Shown: positions 10,725-22,207 of the stretch, in pieces
Position numbering within the stretch: the stretch's first letter is position 1
How the letters are laid out: every line of letters starts with the position of its first letter
Origin: Phyllostachys edulis
Lineage: Eukaryota; Streptophyta; Magnoliopsida; Poales; Poaceae
Direction: 5' to 3'
Length of the DNA stretch: 64,000 nucleotides
NCBI GenBank assembly: GCA_036346405.1
Contig: CM070548.1
Span: 65,496,877-65,560,876, forward strand
The notes under the pieces: model-generated
Seen by the model: only the letters and a program-made list of their open reading frames with translations
Databases searched by the model: none
What the model was told of the DNA's origin: nothing
Position numbers and translations under genes: made by a program

Positions 10725-12809
10725 TCACGAGGTCGCCGATGGCCGGCGGTGGTGCACCGGGCGGATGGTGAAGGGGCCGAAGTGAGGTCTGGCGAACAAG
10801 GTGGGCATCGACGGCGGCGGCGCTGCCACCGGCGATGATACGGCGGTGATGGCACTGGCAGGGGTGGTGACGATGGGTGGAGAATAAGCTGTAGTAGCCT
10901 TGTTGACACACGAGGGGCTCACTGGGAGTACTGTGCTGACTCCGTATAGGTGGTGGTGGTTGCGGAGCGGGTATGCGGTACGGAAGGCACGCAGCTCCGC
11001 CACTTCTCTTTGGAGCCTTCGGTTCTCCTGCGTTAGCACCTCGCAGCAACGCTTCAGATACTCGCAGTCCACCTCGGTTTGCTTTAGCTTTGTCCTGCGA
11101 TATATGATGTTAAATTGGGACTAGATGTTCGATGAAAGAAATCGGAGAAGGCGGCCTCCGATCGAGTGTGTTAATTGTGACAACTTTAGGTACAAAGATG
11201 GAGTACCATCGATCAAAGGGAAAATGGAATGTTCAGTTACCTAGCTCTTCTGTTCTGGAACCAGACCTCCACCTGGCGTGGTCGAAGGTCGAGCAGGTTG
11301 GCTAAATCACTCTTTTGTTTCTGTATGCCGAAGAATAAAAGGTATTATTTGATTTAGTTTCAAATCTGTTTTGTTTGCAAAGAACTTGATTAGTTTCAGC
11401 TTATTATTCGCAATATGCTGGAACTGCTCTCCCCAAACAACCCATCCCATCGGTAGTGCGAAATCGAGAATGATTTCCCACATGATAATGTGCGATCATA
11501 ACCCTTGAGGTGACTTTATTCCCAGGACTTGTTTTTTACTGAAACATTTCATTTTGCTGGAACGAGGATTTATTTTTCCAATTAAAAGAGTGCACTTTGG
11601 CAGCATGTCCTTAAGCAGTACTGGTAGCGTGTGTATGTGCATACATGAGTTCATGCCTTTGATTCTTACAGACTGCCCATTAAGGGCCGGCATACTAAAG
11701 TAACTGACAGTAATCCAAGGGAATATCGGTAATCTGCAAATTAAGCTCTGTGAATAACTGATTATATATGGTTTCCTGAATACCACCATTATTCATCAAG
11801 CAACTACAAGATACCTTGTAGCATCGCAAACTATTGATCTCTCTACACTCTTAAAACAAAGTCAAGACGAAGAAGACGACGAAGAAGATCCTTATCAATC
11901 ATAGGGTCTATACTCTTTAAGTACTTGCTGATTTAAGTTGCATCCTCGATCTCAACTTTTCTGTAGTTTGGGTTAGATAGCATTCTCTGCAAATTACACT
12001 AACCTATTGTACTTTAAACATATTATCCTTCAAAACTGTAGGGTATCATCTACTTAGGTACGGAAGATAGGACATGCAAGTTCTGTTTGACGTATATGGA
12101 GAAATATATGAAGCCAGAACAAGATAGGATGGATACCGGGGTCAGGGTGCTGTGCTGTTTGAAGCTATCCTCCAGAAACGCAGTGTGTTCCTTGGACAGC
12201 CTCAGCTTCTTCCTCACCCCGCCGCCTCCATACTCCTTATCCTCTGCAGCTTCCTGATCAGCTGCCTGTCTCACGGGAACCTCCACCTGAATGGACGATG
12301 GCGACAAAGACCTTACTGTCGCTGCTCCTCCATCCACCGTCACAGTGTTCACATCGAAACCTCGTGTGCACACCTCTGAATTCACACTCCCTATACAGAA
12401 AAGGGCCCATGACCATCCAAAGCTTTTTATGCACTTAACCACCTACAAACCTACTTGGGAGTTGGAGCAAACCAAACCAACAGCACTAGTTTGTAGAATT
12501 ATCTTTAATTTTACCTGTTTGTGCAGAGGCTGGAACCAGAGGGCAGCTGAGGCTCAGCTCGACAGGCGGCTTACCACGAGGGTGTGCTTCATCATCTTCT
12601 ACCTCAGCTTCATCTTCTTCCTCCACAGCCTCTTCTGGTTGTGTGCATGTCTTCTTGTTATCTTGTTCAGCTCTTTTGGCGGTCGTTACTCCTAGCTCTA
12701 GCACAAGTTCGTGGCCTTCTCCTTCGTTCGTGCGTGTAGGCGCCACTGAAGGCATGACGGTGGCCTTCACTGGAGCTGGTGAATCCCCTAGACTAAGCTC
12801 AAGCTCCAT
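10725..12809 (-). CDS. Homeodomain-leucine zipper class II transcription factor
   Basis: A nuclear DNA-binding protein of 332 aa in four exons (minus strand): 12515-12809, 12137-12390, 11241-11320, 10725-11094. All three introns (124, 816 and 146 bp) are GT-AG and the phases join exactly. The N-terminus starts MELELSLG, an LxLxL (EAR-type repression) motif, with further hydrophobic repeats LVLELG and VELSLS, and an acidic run near residues 58-75. The homeodomain covers about residues 158-214 and includes RKKLRLSKEHTAFLEDSF and the recognition helix RPRQVEVWFQNRRAR. The leucine zipper follows at once with four leucines seven residues apart (YLKRCCEVL..NRRL..AEL). This order, and the intron splitting the homeodomain, are typical of class II. 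The usual C-terminal CPSCE redox motif is reduced to SPSC. Family members act as dimers, mostly as repressors in auxin and shade responses; the exact paralogue is not assigned. Confidence 0.95.
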
Positions 12810-12869
12810 GTCAAGAAGAGGGAGGGGTCTTGGAGTGATGAGGCAAAGAGGAAGAAATTAGCAAGTATC

Positions 12870-12880
12870 ATTTATATAGT
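12870..12880 (-). promoter_or_regulatory. TATA box of the HD-Zip II gene
   Basis: The minus strand reads ACTATATAAA about 61-70 bp upstream of the ATG at 12809. The spacing leaves room for a 5' UTR of about 30-40 bp containing GCCTCATCACTCC. The match and position are good, but no transcript evidence is available here. Confidence 0.6.
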
Positions 12881-14396
12881 AGTGATAGGCTAATCATCAG
12901 GTTTCACCAAATAAATACTTTCACAGTGCCCAAGATGGTTAAGTGTCAGAGTACAGGTTTGGATTATAGCAGCTCACCCTTAAAAAAAACTATATGGTAG
13001 GCAAGGTTGGGAGCATACGGATTGATTGTTATGGAGCGAGATGCGACGCGCTGCAAGCAGACCTGAGAAAAACACTGTGGCTGCAGCGACGTGTGAACAG
13101 TACCATGGTACTGCAGCGGCGAGTGAACAGCCCCTTGTTGGTACTGTAGCGCGTTCCTCATGCATGCTGATTCGGTCTCTGCAGACTTGTCAGATTTGGA
13201 TACTGTGGCAGTACCGGGCTCAATTACTGATTACGGTATGGGAGCCGAGTAGTATGGAGGAATATGATCTATATAGTTAGTAAGAGGTAAGATAGATTTA
13301 GATATTAAATTAAAAATTGAGTTAGAGTTTGAGTTACTTTTCAAATAAGTTTGTGCCTTCTTCTAGACTATAAAAGCAACACATATAATTGAGAAAAGGC
13401 GATCAAGAAATAAACTAGTCTTTTTGCTCCATCTAGTTCAGCAGATAAGAGCCTCTCGCATGCCGCAACAGTGCCGACATGTGTGAGGGCGATCCTCGTC
13501 TTTGTCAATTACCGATCCGTTAGATGTTTTCTCTCGTTCACCCACACTCATTTCACACCACTAGCCAGGTGATTCTATATTTTTTATGGCGAAGAATGTT
13601 TTGGTTGTTTGCAAAGCGGGTTTTCAAAGTGGACTTCCTAGATGTAAATTGTTCCTTCAGCAAAAATTCTCTATATGAGCTGATTAGGTAAGCACATGGA
13701 TGACATTTTTGCATATGGGCTTTCTTAATAATGGCAGTAGAAAATGTAAATGCACCAATATGCAAGAGAATCATTCAATTGATAAAATGTTTCTTGAAAG
13801 AAAAGGAAATTTAGCTTGTTAGTCAGGCAATAACCTTTTTTGTCCTTTGGAAGAAAAAGCAGGTTGAAAGCCAAATGATTTATATATCTAGTTTTGGATT
13901 ATCATTAATTTGTGTAAATAATGGTGCTGAACATAACTAATACAGAAATGCTTCGTCAAAAAATTGCTTGAGAAGTTATCTCTCCTTAAAAATAGAGTTC
14001 TTTTACGGTACACACAAATTAATGTGGATCATCCATTGTTTTCAATCCAACGAATCAGATTAGCTAGATTATGGCTATACTTCACCACCAAGTACGAGGA
14101 AGTATAATTCTATGAAGGACAAATAAGAAATTGTAGATCCAAACAACCCCTATAATTCCAGTTTGGATGGAAATCGGCCAACTGCCAACTGAATTAGCGC
14201 TACATCCTTAACATCTTCTTCATGGTGACTTAATTAATATACATGTTCTTCTCGGCTGTTCTTCTTGGCTGCCGCACATCCGGCCCCTATCGCCGTAGCC
14301 ATTAAGAACTAATAAACAATGAAACTTGATTAATGCTTCTTTCTACGAATTCTTCGTTGTTGCTAACGCACTAGTAGGTTTCCAAAAGAAAAGAAA
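12881..14396. other. Upstream region of the HD-Zip gene, no gene seen
   Basis: The stretch 13050-13160 has repeated GTACTG(C/T)AGCG..GTGAACAG units, a pattern common in dispersed grass repeats. The stretch 13260-13480 (AGAGTTTGAGTTACTTTTC, then CTATAAAAGCAAC) looks like an old LTR promoter/R region. The rest is AT-rich without recognisable features. Confidence 0.35.
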
Positions 14397-14567
14397 AGAA
14401 AAAAGCCACCTCTGCCTTTGCGCCGCCGATCGGGTCCTCTGCTCCACCCAACCACCGCGCCGCCGCCCCGGGCTACCGCGCCGCCGCCCACAGGACCGAC
14501 CCTCCTCGAGCTCTGCCCGGCCCAGAGCTTGCACCCTCGTCCTCGCATGGTCGCCAACCTCAGTGAC

Positions 14568-17500
14568 TGTGACAACCCAGAAAATCAGATTAATCTAAAA
14601 CCATGCTAATCGCCATTTAGCAGTAAATTAAGATTTTCTAAACGCAAACAAAGTATAACGTCATATTAATATTAATCGCTTTGTTAAACAAAGTTCCTAT
14701 TACATAATATTATCCGGAGTTCATCAACATAAATTGCAATCTAAATTATTAAGTCAAGCATATAACATCGATTATACTTCAGAATCAATTATAAAATCCA
14801 TTACAATCAAAGGTGAAACATTAAAAACAAACTCGAAGTTAAATAATGATAATTCTCTACAGTAGTTGGCATACAAGAATTCCTCACAAACGAAAGTAAA
14901 ATATCACAACTCAAGTTTATTTATAAAAATTCGTTATAAGCGAAACTAAAACAATAATCCAATCATCGAATTAATTACATCATCAAGAGGATACAAACAT
15001 ACATCCAAATCAGCATATATCATCCTTATGTTATTCAAAGTCAATTACAATAATCCCTTAAAGCTAAAGGTAAAACAGTAAATACGAGCCTAGATTTAAT
15101 TACAAGAATACATTACCACGAGATACAATATAATTACAACTTTATTTAAGTTACAAAAGAATAAATCGTCTATATAATCTCAGAACCTTCTACAAGAAGT
15201 CATTATCAAACAACATACATCATTCTTTCAATCTCAAAAATACATCATAATATGATTTCATTATAAGCAAAAGTAAAATATATTACAACCCAGTATTATT
15301 TACAAGAATCCATACAAGCAGAAAAAGAATAATAATAATACAATCTCTGAATTAATTCTTTCAACAGATCACAACATAAGTACGATCTAAATGCTCGCAT
15401 TCATCTTGTTGAAGCCCCAATATCAAACCCAACCAAATTGATTCTTCACTTCAAAAGACCAGCACAAATCCCTCACCATGCATCCTCATTTAGTAACCAA
15501 TGGACCAACAGATACCTATATAAACAGTACCATGAGAGGGCAGTGGAGATAAGCAAAGGTGCACAGTAAAGTAGTAAAGCATAACCCGTCTTCACAAAAC
15601 CCTATCCAGTTGCTTGCACCAAGAAGAGCCAGGAGAAAGGGAGCTCAAGATGGTCAAATGGATGCACAGGAGGAAGAGAAGACCCAAGGGATAGGACCAT
15701 GGTAATAAAAGAATAGGGTATAGTAAAAATAAACAGTAGAGAGTAACTAGGGCACTGCACAGTAAAAAGATAACCCAGAGCACAGACTGCATGCACAGGA
15801 AGGAACCGCCATAGCCAACCGCCATAAGCCAACCGCCATAGGGCAAAGGATAAGCTGGCTGCACAAGGCAAGGGATAAGCCAACCGACTCAGGGAGAAGA
15901 TAACCCAGCCAAGGCACCCCCCCCCCCAGCTCATTCATTCCCCCAGCACAGAGCAAGCCATAATGTTCATCTCCCCAGTCAACACAGCAATACATTCCCC
16001 CTCCCACTTCTTCCCAGCCAGAACCATCTCCCCCTCCCATTTCCTTACAACCGAAGGCAAGCAAAGCCACAAAACCATTCCACTGCCTCTGCACGGCAAG
16101 GCCAAGCAAGGCAGCAGAGCAAGCAAAGGCAACCAGAGCAACCACATCCCAAGCTCCACCGAGCCCACTGCCCTCCCAAACCCAAGACCACACCAAGAAG
16201 GGAGGAAGGAAGTATAGAGGAAGGGAGCAAGGAAGAAGGGCCAGACCTGCAGAGCCAGGACCATCGTATAGCCAGGCATCAAGCAAGCCAGGAGCTTCAC
16301 CAACAAGGCCGAAGCCTACAGCCATCAAGCCACTGGAAGGGGAAGGGGAGGCACAAGGGGAAGGAGAGCACCGGCGCGCAGTCCTCACCATCACAGCGAC
16401 AATCAGCACAGCCGACGCTACCATCCAGCCCCAATCAAACCCAGAAGGTAACCCTCAGTTAAACCTCAGTGCTCCACACATCATCACCCACCCATAGATC
16501 CCCTCACAGGAATGCTCACATATCTCTCAGCTCACCACATCACAGAGCAAGGGAGGGAGTCAGGGTAGAGAGGAAAGAGGGGGTGATACCTCAGTTAGCC
16601 TCGGTTGAAATCACCACCATCGCCTTCCTGGTGCATAAGCAAATAGCAGCCGAACCATCACCATCACCAAGTATGTGCATCACCCATGCATCTAAAGCCA
16701 ACAAGTAAAAATGTATCAATCCATTTTGAAGAACAGTAGTAAGCAAAACCGTATCAAGTAAGGCATCAATCAATCTCAATAAGCATAAGTAAAAGAAAGC
16801 AACCAAAGCATGTAAAATCGGGGTTATCAGAGTGGGTTTAGGGGAGATAAGGATCTGAGTAGGGCTCGGCCGAGCCACAAAGGGAGCAGTGGTGTCGGCG
16901 GCCGGATGGCCGAGCCGGCCAGGAGGCGAGAAGAGGCGGCGAGCCGAGAGCAGATCGGCCTCGGCCACGGTCGGAGGAAGGAGAGGAGGTCTGGCAACTT
17001 AGAGGAGGCCGGCCGGCCGAGGTGCCAAGGGGCGAGGAGCAAGAGGCGGTCGGCGGCGTTGGAGAGGCGAGGCAATGGGCACAGCGCAACGCCGGGAGAG
17101 GGAGCGCACAGGGAGCCGAGAGGGGCAGCGGCGCCTTAGAGGAGGAGGCCGGCGGTTGAGCCATAGGGAGGAGGCGCCAGGGGGAGTAGGGCGGCGGCGC
17201 CATGGGAGACTGGAAAGGGAGGGCTGAGTATGGGGGAGATTTGGGGATGAAATGGGAGCAGTAGGGGAGTGTCGGCCGGTTGGGGGTGAGGTGAGAGGTA
17301 GTAGGGTAATTAGGGTTTTGGTGGTAGGGATTAGGTAGAAGTGAAATTAGGATTAGGGTTTAGGTGGGAATTAAAGAGAGGCTTAAGAAAGAGATTAAGA
17401 ATAGGAAAAGATTAAGTAAAGAATTAGAAATTCGGTATTAAGGTAACCTCTACGGTGTATTGTTAGTATTAGTAAAATTAGCAGTAGAATTAAACACTAG

Positions 17501-19586
17501 TATCAATGGTTTTCAACGCTGTGTAATTTTGGGCCTAACGCATTTAATTAAAGCTGTGTATTGATAGATATCAATAGTTCGATAGGTGAAATAAAAGCAC
17601 GAAAGCGCGTAAAAATTGATCTGGAATTTTTGTAAGTAGTTTAAGTTACCGATAGAACTCCCTAAATTAGATAATGATCAGTCGAAATTAGATGGGCGTA
17701 GTTGCATGCGAATACATGTAGCGTTTTATTTTTGTACGCTTAAATGCATGATTAGGAGCACTCCATCATAGAGCCGTCGGCTAGAACATCCTCAATTAGG
17801 AAGTGCTAATTTAGCAGGAGATCCGGAAAATGTTATAAAATTTAAAATATGCCCCAAAAAATGAAATCATGCTAATTGAATTAATTTGAAGCGGTCCGGG
17901 TATTTGTAGAAAATTAAACAAATCACATGCTGTTGTATGTAAAATAATTGATTAGAGGTTTTATCGAGTAAAATTTAATAGACTCCATGAAATGTTCGTG
18001 TGAGTAGTATTTCTGTTTTCATTAGTTTAAACACGAACTTAGGCATTTTCAACCCTAGAACCGATAAATTGTAGAACGACCGCGCTGGGAGAGTGCTAAC
18101 TTAACGAGGGTTCGAAAAGTGTTATTAAAATAAAATCCGCTAACAAAAAGAATCATTTGAATAGCATACACATGGTCGCACATATTATTGCTAAGTATGT
18201 AATTATGTATTTATTATTTCGCACCGTCGTATATACTGCAGCGGGTGAACCAACAGGAATAGCTACTATCGATTCCGTCAGCGACGATCTTTCCTACAGT
18301 TCCACAGGCAAGCTACTCTCTTGAACATGAATATAGTTATATTAAATGTAAACCGTATATCGCTCTCTATTATATATGTATTTGCATCAAAACTATTTCT
18401 CAAAAATTAAATCGAATAAATTGAAATGAGGATGAAAGGGATAAGAAAGATGAAAAGAGTTGAGAAATGAGATGAAAGCACGCTTAATATTATAGCTGGT
18501 AAAGGGGGCCCGGGGCAAGGAAGAGAGAGGGCAAGAGGTGGGACCCTTTACATATGGTTAAAATATAAGGATCAACAAAACTCTTACTCGGTCAGAGGCC
18601 GTAAATTCAGTGCCAACCATTTTTCCGTTTCGACGTGCAGAAAATGTTACCTGTTACGTAATTATACTCTCCACATTGGGTAAGTAATACGGGGAGGAAC
18701 CCAGAAAATGGGGGACCCAGGGCGATATACTACCGCGCGATGGAGTGTTGGGACCGGGGGGACCGGCCCAACCAACATTGTTGGAACTCGGTGGAGGACT
18801 GGGTGCGCTCAGGACACCGACGGAAGATAATGGGTGGGGACTTAATCACGTAACTTGGAAACGTTCTGTAGTCTGAACCCGAAATCGCATCAAAGGAAAT
18901 GCGGTGGACCTAGCTCAGAGAGGGTTCAGGATAGCTATGGGTAAAGTGGTACAAGCCTACGCAGCGCTATACAAATCATGAATTCATGCCAGTCTCCTGG
19001 ATTGGAGTCTACGGGAACCGCTAGGGGTCTTTCTTCTCTCCGAGTCATCAAGTAGTCTCATCCGAATTAAAATTGCAACCTAGGTTTTAATAACTATTTT
19101 TAGAAAGAGAGATGAGTTATGAATTTTGATAAGGACGAACAGCTATTAATGCTTGCTGAGTACACTATAGTACTCACTCTTGCTATCTCTTCCCTTACTT
19201 AGCTCCTAATCCGACCGGGAGTTATCCCGAGTGGGATGAGGAATTTTGCAAGTACCGAAAAGGCCGCAGGTGACGGGGCGTTGGGTAAGAGAAGCAGGGC
19301 GAGATAATCGCCCCTTTCGGCGCGTGGGACGAGGAGACTACCGGAGGAACCTAGCAGAAAATAGCGGGAAGTGTTTTCCCCTTTTTGTAATTAAATTATT
19401 GTATTTAGACCCTTAGAACTGTGTGGCAACTGTTGTAATAAAGAGCAGTTTCTATTTTATTGTTCTGCTGCGTTATCTCTGATAAATGGTTTACTATTCG
19501 TTGGAGCAGTGTTCTACTTGGTAAACGAATAGTAATCCATATGCCTAAGCGTGATTACCCTTGAGGTAATGACACGGGGCGTCGCA
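14568..19586 (+). mobile_element. Very large gypsy-type solo LTR, 5019 bp, TSD GTGAC
   Basis: The insertion runs from TGTGACAACCCAGAAAATCA to GGGGCGTCGCA, with exact 5 bp duplications GTGAC at 14563-14567 and 19587-19591. The interrupted LINE ORF1-like frame resumes on the other side. No gag/pol, PBS or repeated internal ends were seen, so a solo LTR is the simplest reading. Near the 3' end it has TGCTGAGTAC...GTACTCACTC, a dyad found in several gypsy LTRs. The middle (15.6-17.2 kb) is GC-rich and gives long spurious minus-strand frames. A 5 kb LTR is unusually long and recalls the LARD class of large non-autonomous grass retroelements. Confidence 0.82.
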
Positions 19587-20084
19587 GTGACCACCGCATG
19601 CTCGAGCAGCTCCGCCGGATCCTGCGCCTCCTCACCTCGCCTGGTTGCTGTTAACCCGGTGTTGCTCACCTATTCTCGTAGAGTTAAGCAGCAGCTGAGC
19701 TCGCCAATCCTTCCCTTGTCGGACTTGCAGCGCTCGCGTCGCAAGGTCTTGCCAGCTGACTTCACTCCGCGGCACAGTGCTTGTCTAGCGGCGTCTGCAC
19801 AACATGGTGTCCCGGCGGAGCAGCGAGCTCGACGCTTGATGGCAAAGAAGCTAGGCTGTGTCAGGGGGGAAGATGTCGTCAGCCTCACGGCGATCTCTCG
19901 GTACAAGCAATTATTTGAACACCAGTTCACACGTCATCACTTAGTGGCGCTTGCAGAGCTCTTCTGGATGGCGGTTCCTCAAATCTTGCATCGGAGCCGG
20001 AGGTTGTGGTAGCTGCTCCGACCGCTGCCCTAACGGTTCCAGCCTGCTAGATAACAACAATCTGGGGTCGTCGGTCGCCACGCA

Positions 20085-22202
20085 TTTCCGATGGATCTTA
20101 CCAACTGTAGCTTTCTAAATTGGAATGTTGGGGTCTAAACTGTGCCGCCAAAAGGAATATGGTAAGAGAGACGTTGGCTAGCTCTCGGAAGGAAATTCGC
20201 CGGGGGAGGGCCTCACCTCCCCCGCAACGGGGAGGCTCTTCTCCCCTGAATTTATTTCCCTAGCTCTCGAGCATCGGTAGCTTGTTTTCAAGAAACCAAA
20301 CTCGGTGTAATTGATTCCAACCTCTGTATGGAAATCCTTGGACCCTCTTTTGATGGGTTCTGCTACTTACCGGCTGCTCAAACTAGGGGCGGTATCCTCC
20401 TTAGCTGGAACTCGAACCAAGCATCTTGTACTGCTACAAACCTCAGAGAGCATTCCATTACGGCCAAGGTCATTTTCCCGTGTGGTAATTGTCGTTTACG
20501 GTCCTACCAAGGAGGCTCACAAAATCACCTTCCTCGAGGAATTACGCGATATTCGCACCTCTGTCAGTGGGCCTTGGATGATCCTATGTGACTTTAATCT
20601 CATTTTACAAGCGCACGACAAGAACAATGACCGGTTGAACAGACGCCTCATGACTATCTTCTCTCGAGCGGTCGACGATCTAGAGCTCAAAGAAGTCCAC
20701 CTAAACGGGCGAGCTTTTACTTGGACTAGCACTCGAGAGAGCCAAACGCTAGTGCAAATTGACCGGGTCTTTGTCACGGCCGATTGGAAGCTCCTTTTCC
20801 CGGCCTGTTTTCTCCGTGCCCTCCCTTCCACGGCTTCGGACCATTGTTTGTTGCTGTTGTCCTCGGTATTCCGTTTTGGAGCCAAGAAATGTTTCCGGTT
20901 TGAAGTCTTCTGGACAAAAATTGAGGGTTTCGAGTGAGTTGTCCATGAAGCTTGGCACTGTGACCAGACCATCTCTGATCCTTTCCGCAGGCTCTACTAT
21001 ATGCTTAAAGCCACAAGTAGCGCTCTATAGAATTGGAGCCAACGTTAGGTTGGGCATGTCCGACAGCAAATAAGCCTGCCCAAAGAACTTTTGTGGCGGT
21101 TTGACGTGGCCGAAGAGACTAGGCCGCTCTCTTCCTGGGAGAGATGGATGGTTCAGGAGTGAACTCAAAAAATAAAATGCTCGACCTTTGCTCCCTGGAG
21201 AGGACAATTGCTCGCCAAAGGCCGCGGTTGCGGTGGCTGCGGGAGGGTGATGCAAATACCCATTTCTTCCATCTGCACGCTAATCACCACAAGAGGCGTA
21301 GTTTCATTACACAACTCAACACGGCCGAGGGATGGATCTAGTCGCACTCCGAAAAGGAGGAAGCCTTCCATAAATTCTTTGTTAACCTCATTGGCACGCC
21401 GGTTCCAAGAGCACACACTCTTGACCTCCATGTCCCTTCCACTAACCTCTCCTTGCTAGAAGTTGACTTCTCTGAGGTTGAAGTGTGGGAGGCAATTAAG
21501 AGCTTACCTAGGGTGAAGGCACTGGGTCCAGATGGTTACATAGGTCTATTCTATAAAAAAAATGTTGGGAGGCCCTTAAATCGGACGTCATGGTGCCAAT
21601 CATTATGCTTAGTCGTTTAGCCAGGAATAACTTTCATTTGCTCAATCAAGCTCTCATCCCCCTAGTGCCAAAGAGGCTAGGAGAACAGGAAGCAAAGGAT
21701 TGCTGGCCAATTAATCTTCTCCACAGCTTCGCGAAGCTCTTCTCCAAAATTCGCACCAAACTAGACTTCCATCAAAGGTCGCTCCATTCAAGATAACTTC
21801 CTCCTAGTCAGACAATCGGCCAGGAGGTTACATCAGCAAAAGAAGTTGAGCATCCTTTTCAAGCTGGACATTATACTCGCTTTCGACTCACTATCTTGGC
21901 CTTTTATCTTAGAAGTTCTGCGGCATAAGGGGTTCAGGACACGATGGTGCAGTTGGATAGCCATCTTGCTCTCTTCGGCATCCACCCGTGTACTTCTCAA
22001 CGAACAATCGGGCCAACCTATTTGGCATGGATAAGGCCTCCAGTAGGGGGACCCCCTCTCCCTTATGCTGTTTGTAATTGCTATGGACGTCTTGAACAAT
22101 CTGCTCACCGTGGCAAATATCAGTTCACTACTCGAACCCATGGGAGGGCCTCATGGAATACCGAACCGACTCTCGCTCTATGTGGATGATGCGACACTCT
22201 TC
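20085..22202 (+). pseudogene. LINE endonuclease and N-terminal reverse transcriptase, broken
   Basis: The endonuclease begins near 20098 with CSFLNWNVGGLN and continues, once the 73 bp MITE is skipped, with ACFQETKLG. Further on it has DFNLILQAHDKNNDR, LNGRAFTWTS and LPSTASDHCLLLL, the D..N and SDH signatures of apurinic-type LINE endonucleases. Then follow WLREGDANTHFFHL, the RT entry region with LIPLVPKR and NLLHSFAKLFSKI, and FKLDIILAFDSLSWPFI. The catalytic motif is seen as LYVDDATLFLT just before the solo LTR at 22208. There are many frameshifts and some stops. It would have nicked target DNA and copied its own RNA there. Confidence 0.82.
20188..20260. mobile_element. 73 bp MULE-type MITE with 9 bp TSD
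   Basis: The exact 9 bp repeat TAGCTCTCG occurs at 20179-20187 and 20261-20269 and brackets a 73 bp insert. The insert runs from GAAGGAAATTCGCCGGGGGA to GGGGA-type sequence and TTTATTTCCC in inverted sense (terminal GGAAAT..TC..GGGGAG on both strands). A 9 bp duplication is the mark of Mutator-like transposases. Removing the insert and one repeat rejoins the LINE endonuclease frame (…ETLASSR then ASVACFQE…), which supports both boundaries. Confidence 0.8.
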
Positions 22203-22207
22203 CTCAC

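Noticed and set aside
15747..16424. Minus-strand open frame of about 225 codons
   Set aside because: It lies in the GC-rich middle of a TSD-flanked LTR; the composition is low-complexity (Leu/Gly/Trp rich) and no domain is recognisable.
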